From positions 3,224,001-3,288,000 of the forward strand of contig NZ_CP048021.1 of assembly GCF_010092505.1 (NCBI RefSeq): a DNA stretch of 64,000 bases, read 5' to 3'. Each line of letters starts with the position of its first letter. Positions within the stretch are counted from its first letter, which is position 1. Below, piece by piece: positions 17,544-27,102 of this stretch. The notes beneath the pieces are model-generated. The model saw nothing but the letters and a program-made list of their open reading frames with translations. It was not told where the DNA came from and made no database searches. The stretch comes from Virgibacillus sp. MSP4-1. GTDB lineage: Bacteria; Bacillota; Bacilli; Bacillales; Alkalibacillaceae. The position numbers and the translations under genes were made by a program.

Positions 17544-18836
17544 TCAGACAGCCATTTTTTCAAATGCATGGTCAGCAGCTTCCAACGTCTCTTCAATATC
17601 TTCATCTGTATGGGCAATGGTGAGGAACCAGGCCTCAAATTTGGATGGAGCTAAGTTAATGCCCTGCTCCAGCATCAGCTTGAAGAATGTTCCGAACTGA
17701 TCCTGGTTTGTTGCTTCTGCTTGATCGTAATTCTCAACCTTTTCATCCGTGAAGAAAACGGTAAGTGCCCCTTTTAATCGATTAATGGTAATCTGTATGC
17801 CATGTTTTTCTGCCTGTTCAAGCAACCCATGTTCAAGTTTTTCTCCTAATCGATCTAATTTTTCATAAACACCTTCTTCTTGAAGAACCTCAAGGCAGGC
17901 AATTCCGGAAGCCATAGATGCCGGGTTTCCGGCCATCGTACCGGCCTGATATGCGGGTCCCAGAGGTGCCACTTGTTCCATAATATCTACACGGCCACCA
18001 TAGGCTCCAATAGGAAGACCGCCGCCAATGATTTTTCCTAAAGCGGTCATGTCCGGTTCAACGTTTAACAACTGCTGAGCGCTTCCGTATGTAAAGCGGA
18101 ATCCTGTAATGACCTCATCAAAAATAAGCAGGGCGCCAGCATTATGGGTTAATTCTTTCACTTCTTCCAGGAAGCCTTCTTTTGGCTCAACGATTCCGAA
18201 GTTACCGACAATCGGCTCTGCCAGGACAGCCGCTACCTGATCGCCCCATTTTTCCAAGGCCTCTTTGAAGGGCTCGATATCATTAAATGGAACCGTGATT
18301 ACGTCTTCAGCGATGGAAGCAGGAATCCCGGCTGAATCCGGTGTACCCAAAGTTGACGGTCCGGAGCCTGCAGCAACCAGCACTAAATCAGAATGGCCGT
18401 GATAGGAGCCGGCAAACTTAATGATCTTATTACGGTTTGTATAGGCACGGGCGACACGGATGGTTGTCATAACAGCTTCTGTTCCTGAGTTTACAAATCG
18501 CACCTTCTCCATTGATGGAATAGCCTCTTTCAGCATTTTGGCAAATTTATTTTCCAAGGCGGTTGGAGTACCATATAAAACGCCGTTGTGCGCTGCGTCC
18601 GTAATGGCTTCAGCAATATGCGGATGTCCGTGACCAGTGATGATCGGACCATAGGCACCTAAGTAATCAATATACTTATTGCCATCCACATCCCAAAAAT
18701 GTGCACCCATTGCCTTCTTCATAAAGATTGGTGTACCACCACCAACCCCTTTATACGCACGGGAAGGAGAATTCACTCCCCCAACAATATGTTCTTTCGC
18801 TTCTTTATATAACTTCTCGGAATTTGTTATATCCAT
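17544..18836 (-). CDS. gsaB: Glutamate-1-semialdehyde 2,1-aminomutase
   Basis: Converts glutamate-1-semialdehyde to 5-aminolevulinate, the committed precursor of haem and other tetrapyrroles, using PLP. The 430-residue product has [49 protein letters not shown] and the PLP-lysine motif [18 protein letters not shown], all diagnostic of GSA aminomutase rather than other class III aminotransferases. The ATG at 18836 follows AGGAGGTG. In B. subtilis the second GSA aminomutase gene (gsaB) sits in the yga cluster near bcp and perR, and synteny here supports gsaB over hemL. Confidence 0.93.
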   Translation of the reverse strand: MDITNSEKLYKEAKEHIVGGVNSPSRAYKGVGGGTPIFMKKAMGAHFWDVDGNKYIDYLGAYGPIITGHGHPHIAEAITDAAHNGVLYGTPTALENKFAKMLKEAIPSMEKVRFVNSGTEAVMTTIRVARAYTNRNKIIKFAGSYHGHSDLVLVAAGSGPSTLGTPDSAGIPASIAEDVITVPFNDIEPFKEALEKWGDQVAAVLAEPIVGNFGIVEPKEGFLEEVKELTHNAGALLIFDEVITGFRFTYGSAQQLLNVEPDMTALGKIIGGGLPIGAYGGRVDIMEQVAPLGPAYQAGTMAGNPASMASGIACLEVLQEEGVYEKLDRLGEKLEHGLLEQAEKHGIQITINRLKGALTVFFTDEKVENYDQAEATNQDQFGTFFKLMLEQGINLAPSKFEAWFLTIAHTDEDIEETLEAADHAFEKMAV

Positions 18837-18880
18837 AAATACACCTCCTATTAAAAAAATCCTTACTTATTGTAACATAT

Positions 18881-18907
18881 CGGGACTGTCCCGCTCCGCT
18901 TTAAAGC
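18881..18907. repeat. GGGACAGTCCC repeat upstream of gsaB
   Basis: CGGGACTGTCCCG is followed by CTTTAAAGC, the same core and TTTAAAGC side motif as at 20616 and 29877. Confidence 0.7.
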
Positions 18908-18947
18908 ACTAAAGGAATTGTGTCCTTAGGAAAATTATCATGTATTA

Positions 18948-18990
18948 ACCGGCCGTAATACCCCCACTGATGGAAGTTTCACTTTATAAT
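18948..18990 (+). repeat. GGCCGTAAT / CCCACTGATGGAA repeat
   Basis: ACCGGCCGTAATACC, CCCACTGATGGAAG and TTTCACTTTATAAT lie in order, upstream of the sigma factor gene. The block recurs at 32446 and 37529, inverted at 17417, and in part at 5511 (GATGGAAGTTTCTC). Confidence 0.8.
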
Positions 18991-19004
18991 AAACTATACA
19001 TATT

Positions 19005-19034
19005 GGGAACCTTTTCGGACGTTTTGAAGTCTTA
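19005..19034 (+). promoter_or_regulatory. Candidate ECF-type autoregulatory promoter
   Basis: GGGAACC with a T-run, then 17 bases to GTCTTA, resembles the GGAAC -35 class used by ECF sigma factors in Bacillus. It is placed 24 bases before the sigma gene. Confidence 0.45.
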
Positions 19035-19057
19035 AAGATAAAGAAGGAGGGGGAAAT

Positions 19058-19588
19058 GTGTCTGATGAGAAAGATGTGGCCCTGGCTCAGGATGGGGATA
19101 AAGAGGCCTTTAGCCGTCTGATTAAACGACATCAGCATTCCATGTATCGGGTGACAAAAGGGATTTTAAAAGCAGAGGCCGACTGCGCAGATGCCATACA
19201 GGAAGCGATTATCAAAAGCTACCAATCTATACGTCAGGTCAAAAACGCAAAATCTTTTCAATCCTGGCTGATGCGCATTGTCGTGAACCAATGCTATGAC
19301 ATGATAAAAAAGCAAAAAAGGGTCGTGCCTATGGAATCCGTTGAACCGGTCCATAATCCGCCGGAAGCAGTTCCAGTCTATGATTTATATGATGAGCTGC
19401 ACCAGTTAAAGAGCAATTATCGAATGGTGATTATCCTTTATTATTACGAACAGTATTCTATTGAAGAAATATCAACGATTTTACGTATCAGGATAGGTAC
19501 GGTGAAATCCCGCTTAAATCGCGGCCGCCGAAAGCTTGCCGAAATCATAAACCTGAACGAGCTGGAAAGGGGGAATGAAAGTGGATGA
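19058..19588 (+). CDS. RNA polymerase sigma factor, ECF subfamily
   Basis: A 176-residue sigma-70 family protein. Region 2 is AFSRLIKRHQHSMYRVTKGIL, then ADCADAIQEAIIKSYQ and SFQSWLMRIVVNQCYDMIKK. Region 4 is SNYRMVIILYYYEQYSIEEISTILRIRIGTVKSRLNRGRRKL. It starts at GTG 19058 after AAGGAGGGGG. The downstream gene overlaps by 14 bases and encodes a membrane protein, the normal arrangement of an ECF sigma and its anti-sigma factor. The stimulus is unknown. Confidence 0.9.
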   Translation: MSDEKDVALAQDGDKEAFSRLIKRHQHSMYRVTKGILKAEADCADAIQEAIIKSYQSIRQVKNAKSFQSWLMRIVVNQCYDMIKKQKRVVPMESVEPVHNPPEAVPVYDLYDELHQLKSNYRMVIILYYYEQYSIEEISTILRIRIGTVKSRLNRGRRKLAEIINLNELERGNESG

Positions 19589-20609
19589 CAAAAAGCTGGA
19601 TCAGATGCTTAGGGAACAAGCTGAAAGGATAGAGGAGGAATTACCCTATCAAGTGGAGAAAAGAATCGATCAGACTCTGGAAGACCTCCCGGATTCAGTA
19701 CCAGACAAACCACGTGGGTTCTGGTCTACGGGGATGAGGTATGTGTTAACGGGAGTAGCAAGTGTGATTTTCGTGATAATTGCCTTTTCCTATTATCAAA
19801 TGGATGATGAACCTGAGAATGCATCGGTTTCACCGGGAGAGGAAACAGAGCAGATTGATCAGGAGTTTCGCTATGAGGAAATGCCATTTGATACAGAGGA
19901 AGTTACTGAACGAATGAAGAACAGGCTGTTAGAAGAGTTTCCATTTGATTCCGTAGACAACATTAAAGTGAAATTCTCCCTTTCTCATCAAAATCGGTGG
20001 ATTGCTCTTGCTCGATTTAACGAAGAGCAGTTTGCGCCGATGACAGTTGCACTGTTTGAACTGAAAGGTACAGCATCAAATTTTTCCCTGCGCTTCCTAA
20101 CAGGGAAAAACCTGGTGCCAGTACACTGGTATGATAAGGAGAACAACGTTGGATACGGGACGATTAATAGCGTGAATCCATTTGTCGAAAAGGTGCGGAT
20201 CCAAACTGAAAATCATCAATACATCAGTTATGTGAATGATGAAAAGTATATTTATGTCAGTGAAGAAAAGCCGGAAAAGGTGGAATTTTTGACCTCTGAA
20301 GGAACCGTATTGCGCACACTTGAAACCTTTAACTTTGATGAGCAGTATCCTTTAATTGCTCAAACAGAAGGGAAGTATGGATTACTGGTAGTGGGGGATA
20401 ATCGATTGGCAGAATCAGGGCTTCTAGAAAAACACGGGATTCGGAATGTCAGTAATTCCAGGTTTGTCAGTTCATTCGAAATTGCAAAAGAAAGATATGA
20501 CTTTTTAAATCTGAAAAAAGCCCCGGTGTATGTCGTCTTTGATGACAAAGAAATGGTATACAAAACTCATAACCGAAACGATCTAATAAAATTTTTAAAG
20601 GAAAACTAA
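19575..20609 (+). CDS. Putative membrane-anchored anti-sigma factor
   Basis: A 344-residue protein with an N-terminal cytoplasmic helical segment (about 1-50), one membrane helix (YVLTGVASVIFVIIAFSYY, about 56-74) and a large extracytoplasmic domain without cysteine or protease motifs. It overlaps the sigma gene by 14 bases and starts at ATG after GGAAAGGGGG. The topology and coupling fit an anti-sigma factor that holds the preceding ECF sigma until an envelope signal arrives. There is no sequence motif I can name, so the role is inferred from context. Confidence 0.7.
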   Translation: MKVDDKKLDQMLREQAERIEEELPYQVEKRIDQTLEDLPDSVPDKPRGFWSTGMRYVLTGVASVIFVIIAFSYYQMDDEPENASVSPGEETEQIDQEFRYEEMPFDTEEVTERMKNRLLEEFPFDSVDNIKVKFSLSHQNRWIALARFNEEQFAPMTVALFELKGTASNFSLRFLTGKNLVPVHWYDKENNVGYGTINSVNPFVEKVRIQTENHQYISYVNDEKYIYVSEEKPEKVEFLTSEGTVLRTLETFNFDEQYPLIAQTEGKYGLLVVGDNRLAESGLLEKHGIRNVSNSRFVSSFEIAKERYDFLNLKKAPVYVVFDDKEMVYKTHNRNDLIKFLKEN

Positions 20610-20610
20610 T

Positions 20611-20650
20611 AGCGCCGGGACTGTCCCCGACTCTTTTAAAGCGTTAAAGC
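20611..20650. repeat. GGGACAGTCCC repeat between anti-sigma and trp promoter
   Basis: CCGGGACTGTCCCCG then TTTAAAGCGTTAAAGC. It immediately precedes the trp promoter and may insulate the two units. Confidence 0.7.
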
Positions 20651-20664
20651 GGTAAAATTTCTTA

Positions 20665-20693
20665 TTGACATTTTCCTGTTTGGACACTATCAT
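20665..20693 (+). promoter_or_regulatory. trp operon promoter
   Basis: A perfect TTGACA, a 17-base spacer and TATCAT, just upstream of the first T-box leader. Confidence 0.8.
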
Positions 20694-20704
20694 AATAATC
20701 AATC

Positions 20705-20998
20705 AATTCGAACAACGGAAATATTCAGGCGCTGATGAAGAGGAGTAGCTTTTGTTGAAGCTTCAGAGAGCTGGTGGCCGCTGCGAACCAGTGCGGAGAC
20801 ATAAGTGAATGGACTTCTGAGCCTCCAAACCGAACTCCGATGTGTGGATAGTAGGCTTTGGCGAAGATCTCATCGTTACAGGAGATAAGCATTGAAGCAG
20901 AACTATGCGTAGATGCTGATAGAGTGAATTGCTGATTTTGGCAATTAATGAAGGTGGTACCACGGGTTCCTCGTCCTTTTGGATGGGGGACCCTTTTT
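20705..20998 (+). promoter_or_regulatory. T-box leader 1 (tryptophan)
   Basis: The T-box sequence AAGGTGGTACCACG (20951-20964) is followed by a terminator (GGGTTCCTCGTCC / GGATGGGGGACCC plus a T-run, 20964-20998). Upstream, GAGGAGTAGC and GTGAATGGACTT have the layout of stem I with an AGTA-type loop and a specifier loop; the specifier codon is TGG at 20810-20812. Uncharged tRNA-Trp binding should favour the antiterminator. Boundaries are approximate. Confidence 0.88.
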
Positions 20999-21034
20999 GT
21001 ATAATAAGGGTTTTTCTACCTGAATGCTAAAATG

Positions 21035-21337
21035 AAATACCTGAAATCATTGAGTAAGAGGAGTAGGTATATCCAATTCATCACAGAGAACCGGGGCATG
21101 GTGAGAGCCTGGTATGATAGGATTTGCTGAATGGACTTACGAGAGTCTTTCCGAAACTGAAACGAGTCAGAAAAGTAGGGAAGAACGGCATCCACCGTTA
21201 TCCGGATAGGGTATAGACGATCCTGTACCCGAAATGAGCGGGATCCTTAAGACATCACTTAAGGTCCAATGCGAGGTGGCACCGCGGTGAATCGTCCTCC
21301 AATTGCACAGGTTGTATGTGCAGTTGGAGGTTTTTTT
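21035..21337 (+). promoter_or_regulatory. T-box leader 2 (tryptophan)
   Basis: A second full leader in tandem. GAGGAGTAGG and CTGAATGGACTT give stem I with specifier TGG at 21132-21134. The T-box GCGAGGTGGCACCGCGG is at 21271-21287. A 14-bp terminator stem (CCTCCAATTGCACA and its partner) with seven T residues is at 21296-21337. trpE starts 111 bases later. Confidence 0.9.
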
Positions 21338-21448
21338 ATTCTAATATTATGACCGTCGATCCCGGGAGCCGCAATCGCATTCGCCATGGTCCAGTCAAAA
21401 GTCATTTGAGCACAGATTTTTTAGCAGAGAAGAGGAGGTTTAGCAGAG

Positions 21449-22870
21449 ATGAGTACACAGACAGGGACCGGTACAGGCCGGAAAATAAAGTCACAGATAA
21501 GAGAAATTAAAGGTGATACATTGACACCTATTTCGATTTTTCACCGGCTGAAGGGTCCGAAGAAATTTTTACTGGAAAGCTCCCTAAAGCATGAAGATTC
21601 AGGGCGTTTTTCCATGATTGGCTCTGACCCTTATTTATCGATTAAAGGCACAGGTGAACATAGCACGATGGAGCATTTCCATCAGGAGCTTCATGCAACA
21701 GCAGAATATAACAAGTCCGCGCTGCAGCTGATTCAGGAGCAGTTGGGCGATATTGAAACGGATGTGTCGATTCCCTTCCATGGTGGGGCAGTTGGCTACG
21801 CAGGGTATGATACGATTCGTCAATTTGAACAAATCGGTGAGATTCCGCCTGACAACCTGAAGATGCCGGACATTCATTTTCAGTTTTATGAAAAGGCAGT
21901 GGTCATGGATCACAAGCTGCAGAAGGTTTATTTAGTCGTCCTGAATTTATCAGGTACACAAAATGAAAAGGAGATGGAAGCAGAACTTCATGCCATGGAA
22001 GAACAGCTGAAGACTCCTTCACAAAATGAATTTCTGACAAAATCCATAAAAACCGGTGATTTCACAAGCAACGTAATGAAACAGGAATACGAAGAAAAAG
22101 TCAAAAGAATTCAGCAGCATATCAGGCAGGGAGATATTTTCCAGGCTGTTTTATCCCAGCGTCTGCAGGCTGAATTTTACGGAGATGCTTTTTCCTTTTA
22201 CCGAAAACTCCGAACAGAAAACCCGTCACCCTATATGTTTTACATTGACTTTGAAGATTACCTGATTCTTGGAGCGTCGCCGGAAAGCCTGATTAAGGTA
22301 CAAAATCAGCAAGTCATCACCAATCCAATTGCCGGAACGAGAAAACGGGGTCGCACTGAAGAAGAAGATTTGAATTTAGAAAAGGACCTTCTTAACGATG
22401 AAAAGGAGCTGGCTGAGCACCGAATGCTTGTAGATCTCGGACGCAATGACATCGGCAGAGTATCGGAAATAGGATCTGTGGATGTTTCAAGGTATATGGA
22501 GATTGAGCGCTATCAGCATGTGATGCACATCGTCTCAGAGGTCAAAGGGCAGCTAAGACCGGATGTCAGCAGTCTGGATGCGTTAACAGCATGCCTGCCA
22601 GCTGGAACGGTATCCGGGGCACCCAAAATCAGGGCCATGCAGATTTTAAATGAGCTGGAACCGACCAAACGCGGCCCATACTCAGGTGCCGTCGGATACA
22701 TCAATGTAAATGGTGACCTTGACCTGGGGCTGGCCATTCGGACGATGATTATTAAAAATCAAACGGCATACGTACAGGCCGGAGCCGGTGTTGTTATGGA
22801 CTCTGTTCCCGAAAATGAGTATGAAGAGACACTGCAGAAAGCAAAGTCGCTGTTGGAGGTGAGGCGATGA
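21449..22870 (+). CDS. trpE: Anthranilate synthase component I
   Basis: Makes anthranilate from chorismate using ammonia from TrpG, the first step of tryptophan synthesis. The 473-residue protein has the chorismate-binding core: GDIFQAVLSQRLQ, LILGASPESLIKV, NPIAGTRKRG, DLNLEKDLLNDEKELAEHRMLVDLGRND, and YSGAVGYIN near the C-terminus. The N-terminal domain carries the ESS-type sequence (FLLESSLKHEDSGRFS) typical of Trp-binding feedback sites. The ATG at 21449 follows AGGAGG. It is first in a seven-gene operon whose reading frames overlap or abut throughout, controlled by two T-boxes. Confidence 0.96.
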   Translation: MSTQTGTGTGRKIKSQIREIKGDTLTPISIFHRLKGPKKFLLESSLKHEDSGRFSMIGSDPYLSIKGTGEHSTMEHFHQELHATAEYNKSALQLIQEQLGDIETDVSIPFHGGAVGYAGYDTIRQFEQIGEIPPDNLKMPDIHFQFYEKAVVMDHKLQKVYLVVLNLSGTQNEKEMEAELHAMEEQLKTPSQNEFLTKSIKTGDFTSNVMKQEYEEKVKRIQQHIRQGDIFQAVLSQRLQAEFYGDAFSFYRKLRTENPSPYMFYIDFEDYLILGASPESLIKVQNQQVITNPIAGTRKRGRTEEEDLNLEKDLLNDEKELAEHRMLVDLGRNDIGRVSEIGSVDVSRYMEIERYQHVMHIVSEVKGQLRPDVSSLDALTACLPAGTVSGAPKIRAMQILNELEPTKRGPYSGAVGYINVNGDLDLGLAIRTMIIKNQTAYVQAGAGVVMDSVPENEYEETLQKAKSLLEVRR

Positions 22871-23490
22871 TTCTGTTAATCGATAACTATGACTCCTTTA
22901 CGTATAACCTGTATCAGTACTTGGGTGAGCACGAAAAGGAGGTCATCGTCAGGCGAAATGACCGGATCACCACCGAAGACATTCATGAACTGCAGCCGGA
23001 AGCCATCGTTCTTTCGCCGGGTCCGGGTTACCCCGAGGATGCAGGAAATTGTATCGAGATTATTCAGACCTTTTACCAGCAAATTCCGATGCTCGGGATC
23101 TGCCTCGGCCATCAGGCAATTGGCTCAGCTTTCGGGGCGATAATCACTCCGGCTCAGCAAATGAAACACGGAAAAACCTCATCTCTTAAACATGAGGGAA
23201 AAGGCCTGTTTCAATCAATTACAATGCCTATCGAAGTGATGCGCTACCATTCTTTGATTATTGAAAAACAGTCGTTACCGGAACCGTTTGAGGTAATGGC
23301 AACGGCCATGGATGATGATGAGATTATGGCTTTTCAGCATCCGGAATACCCACTTTATGCGCTGCAATTTCATCCTGAATCGATTGGAACGGAAGCGGGA
23401 AAGCAAATGCTTGGTAATTTTCTCAGAGAAGTAAAAACAGGTATTGATAAAAAATTGAAAGGGGAAATCGAAAGTGAAAAGCTATCTTGA
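22867..23490 (+). CDS. trpG: Anthranilate synthase component II, glutamine amidotransferase
   Basis: Supplies ammonia to TrpE. The 207-residue class I amidotransferase has LIDNYDSFTYNLYQYLG at the start, the oxyanion segment LSPGPGYPEDAG, the nucleophile in MLGICLGHQAIG, and the catalytic His-Glu in LQFHPESIGTEAG. The start overlaps the trpE stop (ATGA). In B. subtilis this subunit is shared with folate synthesis and is encoded elsewhere (pabA); here it sits inside the trp operon, so it is a dedicated or shared copy under tryptophan control. It overlaps trpD by 17 bases. Confidence 0.93.
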   Translation: MILLIDNYDSFTYNLYQYLGEHEKEVIVRRNDRITTEDIHELQPEAIVLSPGPGYPEDAGNCIEIIQTFYQQIPMLGICLGHQAIGSAFGAIITPAQQMKHGKTSSLKHEGKGLFQSITMPIEVMRYHSLIIEKQSLPEPFEVMATAMDDDEIMAFQHPEYPLYALQFHPESIGTEAGKQMLGNFLREVKTGIDKKLKGEIESEKLS

Positions 23491-24493
23491 GGCGTTAGCG
23501 AACGGGGAAAATTTAGGTGTATCCGAAATGAGTGAAGCTGCGGGTCTTCTCTTTGAGGACTCTGTTTCAGACAGTGAAATTGCTGCACTTCTTATGGGAC
23601 TGAAAATGAAGGGGGAAACCTCTGAGGAGATCGCTGGGTTCGTGGAAGCCCTCCGTCGCCATGCACTTACGTTTTCAAAAACCTATCCGGGCATTATTGA
23701 TAACTGCGGAACTGGCGGGGATGGCTCACACAGCTTTAATATCAGTACTACCTCTGCATTTGTCCTGGCCGGAGCGGGTCTTAAAGTAGCGAAACATGGA
23801 AATCGCAGTGTCTCCAGTAAAACCGGAAGTGCGGATGTCCTCGATGCACTGGGAGTTGCTTTGGATTTTACCGTGGAAGAGGTTGATGAGCTGTTGGAGG
23901 ACAATGGAATCTCCTTCTTATTTGCTCCGCATGTTCATCCAAAAATCAAACGCATTATGAAAGTGAGACAGGATTTGAAAGTACCGACCGTATTTAATCT
24001 GTTAGGCCCCCTCATTAACCCTGTTGAGCTTGATACCCAGCTACTTGGAATCTATCAGCGGGAAGGATTGGAGATGATGGCCCAGGCGCTTCATCACTTA
24101 GGACGTAAGCGTGCAGTGGTTTTAAATGGAGCGGGTTATATGGATGAAGCCTCTCTGGCCGGTGAAAATCATGCCATTCTGCTCGCGGATGGAAAGCTCC
24201 AGCGATTTACCTTTCATCCGGAAGAGCTCGGGTTAAACACGTACCCGCTGGAAGCCATAAAAGGTGGAAATGCCCATGACAATGCAGAGATTTTGCTTCG
24301 TGTCCTAAAAGGGGAAAAGGGGGCTCCCTATGAAACCGTGCTTTTAAACAGCAGTCTCGCGCTGTTAGCTCATGGGACGGCAGCTGATTTGAAAGAAGGT
24401 ATCAAACTTGCAGAGGATAGCATTCAGTCAGGTGCAGCGCTTTCCAAATTAAACTACCTGATTGAATTCAGTCAGAAGCGTAAGGAGGGGTAA
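23474..24493 (+). CDS. trpD: Anthranilate phosphoribosyltransferase
   Basis: Transfers phosphoribose from PRPP to anthranilate. The 339-residue product contains DNCGTGGDGSHSFNIST (PRPP-binding GTGGD loop), KHGNRSVSSKTGSADVLDALG and the NLLGPLINP segment. It starts with GTG at 23474 after AAAGGGGAAAT and overlaps trpG by 17 bases, which suggests coupled translation. Length and motifs are normal for TrpD. Confidence 0.96.
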   Translation: MKSYLEALANGENLGVSEMSEAAGLLFEDSVSDSEIAALLMGLKMKGETSEEIAGFVEALRRHALTFSKTYPGIIDNCGTGGDGSHSFNISTTSAFVLAGAGLKVAKHGNRSVSSKTGSADVLDALGVALDFTVEEVDELLEDNGISFLFAPHVHPKIKRIMKVRQDLKVPTVFNLLGPLINPVELDTQLLGIYQREGLEMMAQALHHLGRKRAVVLNGAGYMDEASLAGENHAILLADGKLQRFTFHPEELGLNTYPLEAIKGGNAHDNAEILLRVLKGEKGAPYETVLLNSSLALLAHGTAADLKEGIKLAEDSIQSGAALSKLNYLIEFSQKRKEG

Positions 24494-24500
24494 AAGAGGC

Positions 24501-25289
24501 ATGACAACGATTCTGGATGATATTTTAAAAGAAAAAGTAAAAGAGGTTCAGAGATTAAAAGACATTGGAACCGTAGAGCCCGTATCAGATACCACTGTCC
24601 ATTCGCTATACGATTCCTTTATAAACAGTGACTATTTAAGTGTGATTGGGGAAGTGAAACGGGCTTCCCCATCCAAGGGCGATATCGATAACCGGGTCAA
24701 TCCTGTTGAGCAGGCTAAAGCTTATGTGGAGGCAGGAGCAAAAGCAATATCGGTCTTAACAGATACCCCATTTTTTAAAGGGACCATGGATGACCTGGCG
24801 CAAATCAGAAAAGCGGTGGACGTCCCGATTTTGTGCAAGGATTTTATTATCGATCCAATCCAGATCAGGCGGGCAAAGGCACATGGAGCGGATGTCATTC
24901 TACTCATTGCCAGTGCACTGCCAAAGGATGAGCTTGTGTCTTTGTATAACGAAGCCAGGCGAAACCATTTAGCGGTGCTGTTTGAAGTGCATAATGAAGA
25001 AGAGTTAACGATTGCGCTCGATATGGACGTGGATATTATCGGAATTAACAACCGGAACCTCAAAACCTTTGATGTGAGTCTTGATGTGACAGAGAGGTTA
25101 GCTGAAAAAATACGGACTGAGGAGACGCTGGTCATCAGCGAAAGCGGGATTAAATCAAAAGAAGATGCAAAAAGGGTAACAAGAGCCGGTGCAAAGGGCA
25201 TCCTTGTAGGAGAGACCTTAATGAAATCCAAAAATATCAGAGGAACCCTTGAGGAGATGGTCGTTCCATTAAGGAGTGATCAGGGATGA
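24501..25289 (+). CDS. trpC: Indole-3-glycerol phosphate synthase
   Basis: Closes the indole ring from CdRP. The 262-residue TIM barrel has VIGEVKRASPSKGDI, ISVLTDTPFFKG (catalytic Lys region), ILCKDFIIDPIQI, IGINNRNLKTFDV and ISESGIKSKEDA, in the order of the family. The ATG at 24501 is used; the open frame extends 13 codons upstream into the trpD end without similarity. AAGGAGGGG lies upstream. Its last four bases overlap trpF (ATGA). Confidence 0.95.
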   Translation: MTTILDDILKEKVKEVQRLKDIGTVEPVSDTTVHSLYDSFINSDYLSVIGEVKRASPSKGDIDNRVNPVEQAKAYVEAGAKAISVLTDTPFFKGTMDDLAQIRKAVDVPILCKDFIIDPIQIRRAKAHGADVILLIASALPKDELVSLYNEARRNHLAVLFEVHNEEELTIALDMDVDIIGINNRNLKTFDVSLDVTERLAEKIRTEETLVISESGIKSKEDAKRVTRAGAKGILVGETLMKSKNIRGTLEEMVVPLRSDQG

Positions 25290-25900
25290 AGGTAAAAATT
25301 TGTGGTGTGAAGAATATCCATGCTGTAAAGGCCGCAGTAGATGCAGGTGCAGATTTTATCGGACTGATGTTTGCGGAGAGTAAACGCAGAATTTCGATTG
25401 AACAGGCAAAAAAATTAGCCACCTATATTCCGCCGCATGTCAAAAAAGTCGGTGTGTTTGTCAATCCAAATTTGCGTGATGTGTTAGAAGCCGTTCACAC
25501 AGTAGGCATAGATGCTGTCCAATTACATGGAGATGAATCCCCGGCTTTTTGCAGCGAAATCCCGATTCCTGTCATTAAAGCCATTCACATGAACGGAACA
25601 GAAGATATCGACAAGGCTGGTCGTTACCGGACCGACTATTATTTATTTGATAGTCCAGGGGGCAGGTACCGGGGAGGAAGCGGCATGACCTTTGACTGGA
25701 AGTTGCTTCAGGAAGTGAATATCCCCAGAGAAAAGGTTATTCTTGCGGGAGGACTTCGACCGGAAAATATTGAGGAAGCCATTCAGGAAGTGAAACCGGC
25801 AATGGTGGATGTCTCCAGTGGTGTCGAGACGAACGGTGAAAAGGATGCGGAAAAAATTCAGAGGTTTATCGAAAAGGCAAAAAAGGAGGAACTTGTATGA
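25286..25900 (+). CDS. trpF: Phosphoribosylanthranilate isomerase
   Basis: Isomerises PRA to CdRP. The 204-residue barrel has [33 protein letters not shown] with the catalytic Cys in [34 protein letters not shown] with the catalytic Asp region, [14 protein letters not shown], and [14 protein letters not shown]. It overlaps trpC and trpB by four bases on each side. Confidence 0.94.
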   Translation: MKVKICGVKNIHAVKAAVDAGADFIGLMFAESKRRISIEQAKKLATYIPPHVKKVGVFVNPNLRDVLEAVHTVGIDAVQLHGDESPAFCSEIPIPVIKAIHMNGTEDIDKAGRYRTDYYLFDSPGGRYRGGSGMTFDWKLLQEVNIPREKVILAGGLRPENIEEAIQEVKPAMVDVSSGVETNGEKDAEKIQRFIEKAKKEELV

Positions 25901-27102
25901 CAACCTATCAGCAGCCTGATCAGCTGGGCCAATTTGGTCCTTATGGCGGACGCTATATCCCGGAAACATTAATGCAGGCCGTGATTGAACTTGAGGAGGC
26001 TTATGATGAAGCACGGAAGGATCCGGAATTTCATCGTCAGCTAACCTTTTATTTAGAACAATATATTGGCCGGAAAAATCCGCTCTATTTTGCAGAAAAT
26101 CTTACCAAAGAGCTAAGAGGGCCGAAGATTTATCTAAAAAGAGAAGATCTCAATCATACGGGTGCTCATAAAATAAACAACACAATTGGCCAGGCGCTTT
26201 TAGCAGTCCGCATGGGCAAGGAAAAAATTGTTGCTGAAACAGGCGCCGGCCAGCATGGTGTGGCGACAGCTACCGTCTGTGCTTTATTAAATTTAGATTG
26301 TGTCATTTTTATGGGACAGGAAGACATTCGCAGGCAGAAGCTTAATGTTTTTCGTATGGAATTGCTCGGTGCGAAAGTCGTCGGCGTGGATCAAGGCAGT
26401 GCCACTTTGAAGGATGCAGTTAATGAGGCGCTTCGGTACTGGGTCACTAATGTAGAGGATACCCATTATATTATCGGGTCCGTACTGGGGCCTCATCCAT
26501 TCCCGAAAATGGTACGGGATTTTCAAAGTGTAATTGGAAAGGAAACGAAGGAGCAGTTTTATGAGCTGGAAAATCGTCTTCCAGAGGCGATTGTTGCTTG
26601 TGTAGGCGGAGGAAGCAATGCAATGGGGATGTTTTATCCCTTTGTTGAGGATGAAAAGGTGAAGCTGTATGGAGTAGAAGCAGCCGGCAGTGGTCTTGAA
26701 ACAGATAAGCATGCGGCAACCCTTACGAAAGGATCTGTAGGTTCTCTTCATGGAGCGATGATGTATTTGCTTCAGGATGAAAACGGCCAAATTCAGGAGG
26801 CTCATTCGATTTCGGCCGGACTGGATTATCCGGGTGTCGGTCCTGAACACAGTTTTCTAAGGGATGAGAAGAGAGTCACGTATACATCAGTTGCCGATGA
26901 AGAAGCTCTGGAAGGCTTTCAATTGCTCTGCAGTACAGAAGGGATCATTCCCGCGCTGGAAAGCTCCCATGCGATTGCCTATGCGAAAAAGCTTGCTTCC
27001 GATATGACGCCGGAAGAATCGCTGGTCATTTGTTTGTCCGGGCGTGGAGATAAAGATGTGGAAACCGTAAAAGCTGCATTAGGAGGTGGAGAGCATGACT
27101 AA
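25897..27102 (+). CDS. trpB: Tryptophan synthase beta subunit
   Basis: Joins indole and serine to form tryptophan, using PLP. The 401-residue protein has [16 protein letters not shown], the PLP-lysine motif [48 protein letters not shown] (phosphate cradle) and [24 protein letters not shown] precedes the ATG, which overlaps the trpF stop. It overlaps trpA by eight bases; the two subunits form an alpha2-beta2 complex with an indole tunnel. Confidence 0.97.
   Translation: MTTYQQPDQLGQFGPYGGRYIPETLMQAVIELEEAYDEARKDPEFHRQLTFYLEQYIGRKNPLYFAENLTKELRGPKIYLKREDLNHTGAHKINNTIGQALLAVRMGKEKIVAETGAGQHGVATATVCALLNLDCVIFMGQEDIRRQKLNVFRMELLGAKVVGVDQGSATLKDAVNEALRYWVTNVEDTHYIIGSVLGPHPFPKMVRDFQSVIGKETKEQFYELENRLPEAIVACVGGGSNAMGMFYPFVEDEKVKLYGVEAAGSGLETDKHAATLTKGSVGSLHGAMMYLLQDENGQIQEAHSISAGLDYPGVGPEHSFLRDEKRVTYTSVADEEALEGFQLLCSTEGIIPALESSHAIAYAKKLASDMTPEESLVICLSGRGDKDVETVKAALGGGEHD

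Noticed and set aside
26293-26850. Antisense ORF of 185 residues within trpB
   Set aside because: Shadow frame opposite conserved trpB codons, with no ribosome site.
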